Shown: in pieces, positions 17,584 through 25,233 of the stretch | Layout of the letters: each line of letters starts with the position of its first letter | Position numbering within the stretch: the first letter of the stretch is position 1 | Source of the DNA: Tenggerimyces flavus | Lineage (GTDB): Bacteria; Actinomycetota; Actinomycetes; Propionibacteriales; Actinopolymorphaceae | Direction of reading: 5' to 3' | DNA length: 64,000 bases | NCBI RefSeq assembly: GCF_016907715.1 | Contig: NZ_JAFBCM010000001.1 | Span: 7,665,420-7,729,419, forward strand | Made by a program: the position numbers and the translations under genes | The notes under the pieces: model-generated | Databases searched by the model: none | Seen by the model: only the letters and a program-made list of their open reading frames with translations | Told to the model about the DNA's origin: nothing

Positions 17584-18825
17584 CTAATGCGGCAAGGGCA
17601 AGGCCAGGCGCTCGCTCCCGAGCCGGCCGCCGAGGAACGGGAGGCCGGCGGCGGCGTTGGAGTAGAGGCCGGGAACGACGACGCGCACGACGTGCAGGCC
17701 GGCGGCTCGTACGTCCGGCGTGGTGACGTCGACGGAGATCGGCCGGTAGCCCTCGAGGTTCAGCGACCCGCTCAACTCCGTCGCCGGCACCTCGGCCTCG
17801 ATACGACCGGCGAGCTCCTCCTCGAACCGCTGCTGGATCGACGGATCCAGGTAGAGCTGCAGGTGGCACCCGTAGTCGACGACGTCCCGCAGATCGGCCC
17901 GGTAGGAGTCGGCGTAGCGGCGGTCGGCGCGCCAAGGTGCCAGCGGACTCCGCTCGTCCAGCGCCGCTCGCATGTACGGACCGTCCGGGTCGTCATAGGC
18001 GGCCACGAAGCGCTGCAGCTGCATCGCCTCCGCCAGCGCCTTGCGCAGCGCGGACACGGGCTCGTCCCGACAGGCCACCCCCAACGTCAGATAGCCCAGC
18101 TCCGGATCCCGCAGCAGCGCCCCGACGACGAGCGCGCCGAACTCGTTCGGGAACTCCAGGAACCGGACCTCCATGCGGCCAGCAAGCCGTTCCAACCACC
18201 GCGGCGGCTGGACGATCCGCAGCGGACGTCGCCCGGCCCAGGCCATCGTCATCGTGTCCCGCTCGATCACCTCCGCCAGTCCACCTCGTTCGGCATCGGC
18301 TCGCGTCGCTCCGGCGGCCAAGCCGGCCTGCATGACCGGGTTCACGCGAGGCCCCACCGACAACGGATGCGAGACCCACACCAGGCTCGCCGGAACCAGC
18401 ACCTCGGCACCGGTCCGCAGGTCCCGTCCCACCGCCCACGACACCGGCAGGTCCCGCGTGAACGGAACGAACGGGAACCCCGGCTCCTCGTACTGGGCCT
18501 TGGAGAACAGCGCGAGCTCCTCCGGATCCACCGCGGGCGATGGCAGCTCGGCATGGCTCGCCACCAGGAGGTCGGGCGGCACGAGATTGCCGCAGTAGCG
18601 CTCAGCTGCCTCCCCCACCGCGGCGTCAACGGCGGCTTGCGGATCACCGAACGCGTACCCGGCCCCCGTCGAGTCCGAAGCCCACCGCGACCACCGCGCA
18701 GTGTCGGACAGCACAGCGGTGAAGAAGGAGAACGACCGAGGGAAGTGCGCGGGCACCTCCTCCGAGACGACCCGTCGCACGAGACCGGTCCGGGCGGAGA
18801 CCATCCGCGGGTAGCTGGTGTTCAT
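17584..18825 (-). CDS. YcaO-domain RiPP enzyme (second of two)
   Basis: 413 residues. The YcaO ATP/Mg-binding motifs are present: GEAAERYCG at 71-79, LAEVIERD at 183-190 and KALAEA at 262-267. YcaO enzymes activate backbone amides with ATP to make azolines, macroamidines or thioamides. The C-terminus ends LALPLPH, a degenerate version of the PxPxP tail found in azoline-forming YcaOs. The start ATG overlaps the stop of the first YcaO gene as ATGA. The two YcaO proteins are clearly homologous along their length (shared FPFVPFTRDLPVSW, VVRVVVPGLY), so they arose by duplication and could form a heterodimer or act in sequence. No TfuA-like partner is encoded nearby. Confidence 0.93.
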   Translation of the reverse strand: MNTSYPRMVSARTGLVRRVVSEEVPAHFPRSFSFFTAVLSDTARWSRWASDSTGAGYAFGDPQAAVDAAVGEAAERYCGNLVPPDLLVASHAELPSPAVDPEELALFSKAQYEEPGFPFVPFTRDLPVSWAVGRDLRTGAEVLVPASLVWVSHPLSVGPRVNPVMQAGLAAGATRADAERGGLAEVIERDTMTMAWAGRRPLRIVQPPRWLERLAGRMEVRFLEFPNEFGALVVGALLRDPELGYLTLGVACRDEPVSALRKALAEAMQLQRFVAAYDDPDGPYMRAALDERSPLAPWRADRRYADSYRADLRDVVDYGCHLQLYLDPSIQQRFEEELAGRIEAEVPATELSGSLNLEGYRPISVDVTTPDVRAAGLHVVRVVVPGLYSNAAAGLPFLGGRLGSERLALPLPH

Positions 18826-20084
18826 GCGAGCGGAATCGGCGCTCGGACGACACCGTCGTCGACGATCCGCGACCCACCGAGGTACGGGAACGCAGCAGGC
18901 GCGTTGCCGTACAGGCCAGGCACGACGACCCGCACGACCGTCAGTCCAGCCTTCGCCACATCCGGCGTCGTGAGATCGACCGACACCGCCCGCAGCCCAA
19001 GACGATCCGAGCCAGCAGGAAGCTCCGCGAACCGCACCGACTCCGAAGGCCGCAACCGATCCAGTGGCGCCCCCTGCATCCGCGGATCGAGGTAGAGCTG
19101 CGCCACCGCTGGCAGGTCGACGAGATCGCGGTAGTCCGACCGAAAGGCGTCCGCATAGGACCGGTCAGCCCGAAACGGCTTGAACGTGTGCGCCCCGATC
19201 TCCCCCGACCGCACCGCCCGCCAGATGTCGCCCTCCGGATCGGCGAGCTGCCTCGTCACCTGGAGCAGGCCGAACGCCTCGACCAACGCCTTGGTCGCCG
19301 CCTCGCGCGGGTCCGAGCGACAAGCCGTCCCGAACGCGATCAACCCCTCCGCATGATCCTCTACGAACGCCCCCAACACCGGCACTCCGAACTCGGAGGG
19401 GATGACCAGCAGCCGCACAGTCCGCTGGTCCGCACACGGATCGTCAAGCAGGTCGACGACTTCCTGCCCGTCAGCGACCTCGAGCGCCGGAGCGTCGGAG
19501 TGCCACCAGACGGTGGAGGCGTCACGTTCCAGCAACTCCTGCAGGGCAAACCGCTCGGCCTGCTCCCGCGTCTCCCCCGTCGCGATGCCCGCGTAGCACA
19601 ACGCGTTCGTCGGTGGCTGGCGCAGCGACGGCCGGTTCGTGTCGAGGTACGCCACCGACAGCGGCACCAGAACCTCAACACCCGTGGACACATCCCGCCC
19701 GGGAACCCAGGACACCGGCAGATCCCGCGTGAACGGTACGAACGGAAACCCCACGCTCGCGTACTGCCGCGGCGAGTACAACGCCAGCGTCAACGGATCC
19801 ACCGCGTCCACGCCCAGCTCGTCGTACGTCAGCAACGGCAACCCGGCAGGCACCGCGTTGCCGCAGTACCGCTCGATCGCCTCCCCCAAAGCAGCCATCC
19901 GCGCTCGATCAGGATCGCCGAGCGACGCGCCGAACCCGAACCGGTCAGCCGTGAAGCCAGCGGTACGAGCCACCGTCGCCCCGTAAGCCACCCACGCCAA
20001 CGGCATCCCCGGCGCGACCGGCTGCCGCGTCAGCGACGTCACCACCCCCAACCGCGGATCCACCAACAGAGACTCGGCCGTCAT
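18822..20084 (-). CDS. YcaO-domain RiPP enzyme (first of two)
   Basis: 420 residues from ATG 20084, which has GGAGG five bases upstream and overlaps the previous stop as ATGA. YcaO motifs are GEAIERYCG at 67-75, ALQELLERD at 180-188 and ATKALVEAF at 263-271, all with the expected acidic and arginine residues. The C-terminus ends VRAPIPLA, again only a partial PxPxP tail. It lies between a CocE-type hydrolase and the second YcaO, in an operon led by a short peptide gene. The chemistry (oxazoline, macroamidine or other) is not decided by sequence, but the Cys-free precursor argues against thiazole formation. Confidence 0.93.
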   Translation of the reverse strand: MTAESLLVDPRLGVVTSLTRQPVAPGMPLAWVAYGATVARTAGFTADRFGFGASLGDPDRARMAALGEAIERYCGNAVPAGLPLLTYDELGVDAVDPLTLALYSPRQYASVGFPFVPFTRDLPVSWVPGRDVSTGVEVLVPLSVAYLDTNRPSLRQPPTNALCYAGIATGETREQAERFALQELLERDASTVWWHSDAPALEVADGQEVVDLLDDPCADQRTVRLLVIPSEFGVPVLGAFVEDHAEGLIAFGTACRSDPREAATKALVEAFGLLQVTRQLADPEGDIWRAVRSGEIGAHTFKPFRADRSYADAFRSDYRDLVDLPAVAQLYLDPRMQGAPLDRLRPSESVRFAELPAGSDRLGLRAVSVDLTTPDVAKAGLTVVRVVVPGLYGNAPAAFPYLGGSRIVDDGVVRAPIPLA

Positions 20085-21385
20085 CGTTCCTCCGGAAGCT
20101 CGACCCACGTCGAGCTGAGGTCGACGGACTGCGTTCCCACACAGGACTCGGTCGTCGTGTACCGGTCCTTGCCCGTACCGAGGTTCCGAGCCAGCCGCGG
20201 GAAGTCGCTGCCGGTGATCTCGAGCTCGACCCGGCTACCAGCCGCGACGCGGTACGAGACGGGACTCAACTCCAGCGAGAACGGTCCGGCCGCACCCACA
20301 GCCACCCCGTCGGCGATCGAATACACGGACCCGTCCGCGCGGCGCTCGACCAGCCGGACGACCCAGTCGACGGACTCCACTTCCGCCCACACCGCAAGGC
20401 GAACCCGTACCCGACCCGAGATCGTCAAGGGCCCGTCCAGCAAAGAAGAACGCACCACGTCGAGCCGTCGGTCGAGCGGGCGCCGGTCGACCGGGCGTTC
20501 CCGCGACGGGAACGGGTCCAGCGGATCGTGCCGGAACGAAGCCACCCCCGTGCCGGCTTCGTACCGACGCCACGACACCGAACCCGGCCACTCGTCCCCG
20601 CCCATCGGAGAGTCCGTCACGAACGCCAGTTGCCGTGGCCCGATCGACGGATGCAACTCGTGCCCCCACGGCCCGACCAGCAGCGAGCCGCGCGTGAGCG
20701 CGTACTGGTGCAGCGTCTCCGCGACCAACAGATCGTCCCAACCACCCAGGTGCAACGTAGGCATGGAGAGCGCCGAGAGCTCGGCATCGGTCACGGCCTC
20801 CGGCGACCGCCCGCCGGACAGGACGACGTCCGCCCAGGCCGGAGAAAGGATCGACACCACCGGCAACCGACTCAGCTGCCCGGGCGAGGCAGCAAACGTC
20901 GCGGCAGCAGAACCCGGACGGCTCGTCCTCCCCTCCGCATGCTCGATCCACCAAGCAGCATGCTCGGCCAGCCGCAGTACACCGGACGGATCGAACTTCA
21001 CCCGGTCGAACCCCATCGCCGGCACCAGACTCATCACGCCACCCACGACCGATGGCCGCGACACCGCGGCGGTCCAGGCCGTGAACGCCGAGTACGAAGC
21101 CCCTGTCAACACCACCTTGCCCGGGCACCAGGACTGATCGGAAACCCAGTCCAGCAACCCAGCGCCGTCAGCACGTTCGCCGACGTACGGAGACCACGAA
21201 CCCGGCGAGGCGTAGCGTCCACGCACGTCCTGGGCCACGAACGCGATCCCACGCGCCACCCAACCCTCCGCCTCGGCGCGATGGCAGGACTTGTCGTACG
21301 CCGTCCGCACGACCACCACGGCGGTGGGTGCGCCGGAAGGCAGGTACACATCGGTGGCGAGGTCGCCGACGACGAACGTCCTCAC
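20081..21385 (-). CDS. CocE/NonD-type hydrolase (X-Pro dipeptidyl-peptidase family)
   Basis: 434 residues from GTG 21385 (GTGA overlap with the previous stop). An N-terminal alpha/beta-hydrolase domain carries Ser97 in GASYSA, a candidate Asp in LGGWDDL and a His in GPWGHEL. The C-terminal ~170 residues form the jelly-roll domain of CocE/PepX enzymes (ISGRVRVRLAVWAEVESVDW; YRVAAGSRVELEITGSDFPRL). These enzymes cleave acyl esters or X-Pro dipeptides. In this operon it is a good candidate for trimming the precursor, which contains several Pro residues, but esterase activity on the product is also possible. Confidence 0.88.
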   Translation of the reverse strand: MRTFVVGDLATDVYLPSGAPTAVVVVRTAYDKSCHRAEAEGWVARGIAFVAQDVRGRYASPGSWSPYVGERADGAGLLDWVSDQSWCPGKVVLTGASYSAFTAWTAAVSRPSVVGGVMSLVPAMGFDRVKFDPSGVLRLAEHAAWWIEHAEGRTSRPGSAAATFAASPGQLSRLPVVSILSPAWADVVLSGGRSPEAVTDAELSALSMPTLHLGGWDDLLVAETLHQYALTRGSLLVGPWGHELHPSIGPRQLAFVTDSPMGGDEWPGSVSWRRYEAGTGVASFRHDPLDPFPSRERPVDRRPLDRRLDVVRSSLLDGPLTISGRVRVRLAVWAEVESVDWVVRLVERRADGSVYSIADGVAVGAAGPFSLELSPVSYRVAAGSRVELEITGSDFPRLARNLGTGKDRYTTTESCVGTQSVDLSSTWVELPEER

Positions 21386-22176
21386 ACCGCCACCGCGGGA
21401 AGAGGCAGCACCGGGTGGTGTGAGATCTCCGCCGTCGCCAGGTCGACGACCAGCTGGCGATCGGTCGACGGCACCGGATCGCCTGCCAGGTAAGAGAGAA
21501 CGTCGCGTGCCATCAGTCCGGCCAGGATCGAGGCCCCCGCGGCGTCGGGCCACGGGACGGGCGGCTGAGGATCTGTTCCGTCGAGGTACACCCAGTGCGC
21601 CACCAGCTCGGCGGCCACCCCGGAGGCGGCCAGCCGACGGCCACGCACCTCCACGTAGGAGGCGGTCTCACCGGGGACGTACATCGGGCCGAGCACAGAG
21701 CTCACGCCTTCGAAGTGCAGCCGGTGCCAAGCCGTCCCCGACGCGCGACACCATCCGTCCACGGCAACCCAACGAGCGTCGGGAAGCCAACCAGCACAGG
21801 AGATCAGCACGTCAGAGTGGGTGACCACGCCCTCGTCGACAAGGCCAGTGGTGACATCGCCATGCGGCCGAAGCAGCTCCGCGACCAACGCCGCGACGAC
21901 ATTGTCGCCGTCGACGTGGATCGTCCGCACAGTGCGCGGCAACGTACGGTTCCGAGGGGCGACGAGCCCGCGGTCGCGGAACCCGTCCAGTACGCGCCGG
22001 AGCTGATCGTCCGCCCCAGCCGAGTCCCGCACACCGTGCAGGATCTGCTGGGCGTCGCGCAGCAGCCCGTCCGGACCGCCGACCCGAACGAACCGGTCGC
22101 CGGGCGCGGCATAGCGCCACGTTCCGTCCGGTCCGGCGTAGAGATGGTGGCCGGGGCTGATCACGCTCGATGTCAC
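21382..22176 (-). CDS. E1/Ocin-ThiF-like RiPP leader-binding partner protein
   Basis: 264 residues from GTG 22176, preceded by GAGG at four bases. The N-terminal ~75 residues (YAGPDGTWRYAAPGDRFVRV; LHGVRDS; VLDGFRDRGLVAP) have the winged-helix look of a leader-recognition domain. The rest resembles a Rossmann E1 domain (RTIHVDGDNVVAALVAELLRPHG; DVLISCAGWLPDARW). The ATP-binding glycine motif and zinc cysteines of true E1 enzymes are not visible, so it is probably a scaffold that presents the peptide to the YcaO enzymes. It lies directly after the precursor gene and is coupled to the hydrolase gene. Confidence 0.8.
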   Translation of the reverse strand: MTSSVISPGHHLYAGPDGTWRYAAPGDRFVRVGGPDGLLRDAQQILHGVRDSAGADDQLRRVLDGFRDRGLVAPRNRTLPRTVRTIHVDGDNVVAALVAELLRPHGDVTTGLVDEGVVTHSDVLISCAGWLPDARWVAVDGWCRASGTAWHRLHFEGVSSVLGPMYVPGETASYVEVRGRRLAASGVAAELVAHWVYLDGTDPQPPVPWPDAAGASILAGLMARDVLSYLAGDPVPSTDRQLVVDLATAEISHHPVLPLPAVAV

Positions 22177-22190
22177 CTTTCCTCGCGAAG

Positions 22191-22205
22191 GCCCTCGACG
22201 AGGGC
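22191..22205 (-). terminator. Short hairpin between precursor and leader-binding gene
   Basis: GCCCTCGACGAGGGC is a 7-bp stem in the 42-base gap between the precursor stop and the next start. No T-run follows. A weak hairpin here fits partial read-through, which would give more precursor than enzyme, as is common in RiPP operons. Confidence 0.4.
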
Positions 22206-22218
22206 GTGGTCCTTGGTG

Positions 22219-22332
22219 TTACTTCGACTCGTCCCAGGCGAACGGGTTGTGAACGAGCGCGTTGGTGCCCGGACCCTGCGGCGCGTCGAGCGCCGGAGCC
22301 TCCAGCACCTCCTCGAACGTGATGTCCTCCAT
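22219..22332 (-). CDS. Candidate RiPP precursor peptide, 37 residues
   Basis: ATG 22332 has a near-perfect ribosome site, AGGAGG, six bases upstream; TAA is at 22219-22221. The peptide starts MEDITFEEVL, an acidic helix-like leader, continues through a Pro/Ala/Asp-rich segment and ends GPGTNALVHNPFAWDESK, the probable core. It contains no cysteine and only three hydroxy residues: Thr5, Thr23 and Ser36. It is the first gene of the operon encoding an E1-like protein, a CocE hydrolase, two YcaOs and SagB, exactly where a precursor is expected. The operon content reminds me of the streptamidine-type (amidine-containing) YcaO clusters of Streptomyces, but I cannot check the precursor against them. 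The gene is too short for most gene callers. Confidence 0.82.
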   Translation of the reverse strand: MEDITFEEVLEAPALDAPQGPGTNALVHNPFAWDESK

Positions 22333-22351
22333 GTCGAACCTCCTCTCCGAT

Positions 22352-22370
22352 AATGAAAACGGTTTCGATT
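22352..22370. promoter_or_regulatory. Zur-like palindrome in the RiPP promoter
   Basis: AATGAAAACGGTTTCGATT matches 14 of 19 positions of the symmetric Zur-type operator AATGAAAATCATTTTCATT as I remember it from actinobacteria. It lies 19 bases upstream of the precursor start and overlaps the likely -10 region (CATTAT on the minus strand), so a bound repressor would block the RiPP operon. The left half is much closer to consensus than the right. A LacI-type or other palindrome-binding repressor cannot be excluded. Confidence 0.4.
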
Positions 22371-22495
22371 TCGCCTCCGACCGTAGTGGAACGATCACAG
22401 TCGACGCAAGAGAACACGGATGCGACCTGGTGGACGATGAGCGAGGATGCGGTCGTCGGCCGAGCTGGCTTCGTCAGCGTGAGGAAGGTGGGGAC

Positions 22496-23350
22496 ATGAC
22501 GGATCCGTACGTGATCGAGTGGTCCGAGGCACGGGACCGGCTGAACGCGAACGCGCGCGAGGACGCCGACTGGTACGCGATCGTGGCGGAACGGCTCTGT
22601 CGGCCGACCGACGGGCTCCGCCTCGACATCGGCTGCGGCGGCGCCGGGATGGCGCGGGCGTTGGCGGACGTGCCACCCGACACCGCGCGCGTCATCGGCC
22701 TGGACGGCAACGCCGAGATCCTCGGCGGCGCCCGCAAGCACGTCGCCGGCACCCGCGTCGAGCTCAGCCAGTGCGATCTGGAACGCGGACCGGCGGCCGT
22801 CCGCGAGCTCGTCCAAGACCAGGCGGACCTGATCTGGGCCTCCGCCGTCGTCCACCACGTCGCGGACCAGCAGGCGACGGTCGACGGGCTGGCGACGTTG
22901 CTCGCGCCGGGCGGCCGGCTGGCGCTGGCCGAGGGCGGGCTCGCGACCCGGCACCTGCCGTGGGACGTCGGCGTCGGCGAACCCGGCCTCGAGGTGAGGC
23001 TGCAGGCCGCGCAGGACCAGTGGTTCCGGCGGATGCGCGCCGAGCTCCCCGGCCAGGTGCCGATGCCGTACGGCTGGACGGAGGCGCTCACCAGGGCCGG
23101 CCTGAACGAGGTGACGACGTTCACGATCCTGGTCGAGAAGTCCGTGCCGCTGTCGAACGACGAGCGGTACCACGTTCTGCGGGGACTGGAGACCTACCTC
23201 AGCCGGATCCGCGAGACCGGCCTGCTCGGCACCGACGACCTCGCCGCCTGGGACAAGCTGCTCGACCCGGAGTCGCCGCACTGGTTGGGCAACCTGACCG
23301 ACGTCTTCTCCCTGGCCGCACGCAGCGTGCACGTCGGCGCGGTGGGCTAA
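22496..23350 (+). CDS. Class I SAM-dependent methyltransferase
   Basis: 284 residues from ATG 22496, with GAGGAAGG upstream. SAM motif I LRLDIGCGGAGMARAL is at 41-56, an acidic residue ends the next strand (VIGLDGN), and a later WASAVVHHV segment is typical of small-molecule or peptide methyltransferases. It diverges from the RiPP operon and could be controlled by the same palindrome, so it may methylate the peptide (for example at Asp, Glu or the C-terminus); this is inference. Its stop overlaps the convergent downstream gene by four bases. Confidence 0.85.
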   Translation: MTDPYVIEWSEARDRLNANAREDADWYAIVAERLCRPTDGLRLDIGCGGAGMARALADVPPDTARVIGLDGNAEILGGARKHVAGTRVELSQCDLERGPAAVRELVQDQADLIWASAVVHHVADQQATVDGLATLLAPGGRLALAEGGLATRHLPWDVGVGEPGLEVRLQAAQDQWFRRMRAELPGQVPMPYGWTEALTRAGLNEVTTFTILVEKSVPLSNDERYHVLRGLETYLSRIRETGLLGTDDLAAWDKLLDPESPHWLGNLTDVFSLAARSVHVGAVG

Positions 23351-25233
23351 CGCTGCGGCGGATGGGGTAGCAGAGGCGCCTCCACCCCCGCGTCGCCCAA
23401 CCGCGGGCTGCCCGGGTCACGCGGGTCAACGAGCACGAAGGCGGTCGACGACAACGACTGCAACAGCGTGGGCTCGACCGCGTACTCGTACACCCGCGAC
23501 ATGCTCACCGACTCACTCGTCGACGTTCCCGTCTGCTCCGAGTCGCTCGTGCCCGTACTGAACGACGTGCTCTTGCCCTTCGTCGTCGACCGGTTCTCCC
23601 CTGTGTTCCGCGACCCCGAGTCGTGCGGGAAGTCCATGATCACGCCGACGTGGTAGTTGCGGTTGCGCGCCCACTGCTTACCCGTGCTGACCGACTCCTG
23701 GTCGCTCTCGCTCTCGTTCGTCGACCGCGACTGCGTCGTCGAGGCGCTCGAGCTCTCCGACACCGAGATCTGGTTGAGCACGAGCTTGTGGTGCTTGCCG
23801 ATGAACGTCGCCGCGTGCTCCGCCTCGCGCGCGTTGCCGAGCCGCATGAACATCACCGCGTCACCGCCGCCGAGCACGTCGACCGCGTCCTCGCGCAGGT
23901 GCTTGAAGAACAGCACGAGCCGGATGTTGCGCCGCCGGGCGAGCTGGTCGAGCGTCTCGAGCTGCTGCCGGCGGAACCGGTCGGCGCCCACCACCACGAC
24001 CACCCGCGAGCCCGGCGCGGCCGTCTCCGACTGCCGGATCCGGTGCAGCAGGACCTGCAGAACAATGTTGCCGAGCAGGTCGCGCTGCATGTCGTTGACC
24101 CGCTCGGACAGCTCCCACACGGTGAGTTGCGCAGGCTGCCGGGTGACGGTCGGCGGCTTGTTCTCCAGCGCGGCGAGCGTGTTCAGCGCACCCGCAAGCC
24201 GGACCAGCCGGCCCTCCGCGGCCCGCCGGGCGCCCTCGCCGAGCAGGTCGACCAGCGCGTCGTACTCGTCGCGTTCGAGCACGACCGGCCGCGGCACCTG
24301 GTACATGACGACCTGGACCGCGGCGTTGATGCGCGCGAACGTCAGCCCGCCGCGCAGGCACCGGCAGACCTGTTCGAGCAGCGCGGCGTCGAGCGCCTTG
24401 TCGCCCGCCCCGCCTCCGCCGCTGGTGTCTCGTTCGAACGCGTGCACCGCCTCGCTGAGCACCCCGGCGACGTCCTCCGACGAGAGGTGGTCGAGCAGGC
24501 CCACCGTGTTGAGGTCGGAGGGCAACAGCGACGCCTGGACGGGCCGGCCGCGGGCGATGGACTCCTGGACGAGGCCGTGGCAGACGCCGTCCTGGGCCAG
24601 GTCGACGACCTGCACGGTCCCGCCGGCCTCGAGCAGCGAGCCGGCCACGCTCCGCAGCAGCCGCTGCGCGCCGGCCGGGTCGCCGCCATACACGTCGACG
24701 CGCTGGGTGGTCGCCGGCTTGAGCGGCACCCACGCCTCGTCCTCCGGCTGGCCGCCGGTCTGCCGGTCGTGCTCCATCCGCCGGCGGGTCCAGTCCCGGG
24801 TCTGCTCGACCACGGCCTGTTGCTCGCGGAGCAGCTTGCGCCGCCACCGCTTGTAGCGCCGGTCGCCGATCGCGGTGATCGCGAACGGGCGGACCGCGAC
24901 GTACGCGAGCAGAACGGTGACGACCAGCAGGACGGCCGTGATCCAGCCCTGGACGACGGCCGGCAGCGCCGTGGAGAGGAACGTCGCGAGGCCGCCGATC
25001 CCCACCGCGAGGAAGCGGCCGACGTGCGGCATCCAGTCGCCGCTCACCTTCTCTTTGCGCTCGGCCAGCCGCGCCGACCAGCCGGCCTTGACCGCGGGCA
25101 GCGCGGGCGGCTCGTCGGGGAAAGGCGCCGGCACCGGGAGGTACTCGGCCTTGAGCTCGTAACCCCAGACCTCGTCGGCGCGGGCAGAGGCGGAGGCCTC
25201 GCGAGCCGGCGGCGGTTGGCGTTCGTCAGTCAT
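23347..25233 (-). CDS. Two-TM VirD4/TraG-like membrane protein with degenerate P-loop
   Basis: 628 residues. The first ~70 residues are Pro-rich and cytosolic-looking, followed by two membrane helices (about 73-95 and 97-118) and a basic stretch (GDRRYKRWRRKLLR). The remainder has the order of a VirD4/TraG/HerA-type ATPase: VDVYGGDPAGAQRLL at 179-193 sits where Walker A belongs but lacks the GK(S/T) lysine, VVVVVGADRF at 411-420 is in the Walker B position, and a MRLGNAREAEHAATFIGKHH segment is followed by a Ser/Thr-rich tail (490-580) and YEYAVEPTLLQSL, all patterns seen in coupling proteins. I infer a catalytically dead relative. It is coupled to the upstream zinc-ribbon gene by an eight-base overlap. 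Confidence 0.6.
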   Translation of the reverse strand: MTDERQPPPAREASASARADEVWGYELKAEYLPVPAPFPDEPPALPAVKAGWSARLAERKEKVSGDWMPHVGRFLAVGIGGLATFLSTALPAVVQGWITAVLLVVTVLLAYVAVRPFAITAIGDRRYKRWRRKLLREQQAVVEQTRDWTRRRMEHDRQTGGQPEDEAWVPLKPATTQRVDVYGGDPAGAQRLLRSVAGSLLEAGGTVQVVDLAQDGVCHGLVQESIARGRPVQASLLPSDLNTVGLLDHLSSEDVAGVLSEAVHAFERDTSGGGGAGDKALDAALLEQVCRCLRGGLTFARINAAVQVVMYQVPRPVVLERDEYDALVDLLGEGARRAAEGRLVRLAGALNTLAALENKPPTVTRQPAQLTVWELSERVNDMQRDLLGNIVLQVLLHRIRQSETAAPGSRVVVVVGADRFRRQQLETLDQLARRRNIRLVLFFKHLREDAVDVLGGGDAVMFMRLGNAREAEHAATFIGKHHKLVLNQISVSESSSASTTQSRSTNESESDQESVSTGKQWARNRNYHVGVIMDFPHDSGSRNTGENRSTTKGKSTSFSTGTSDSEQTGTSTSESVSMSRVYEYAVEPTLLQSLSSTAFVLVDPRDPGSPRLGDAGVEAPLLPHPPQR

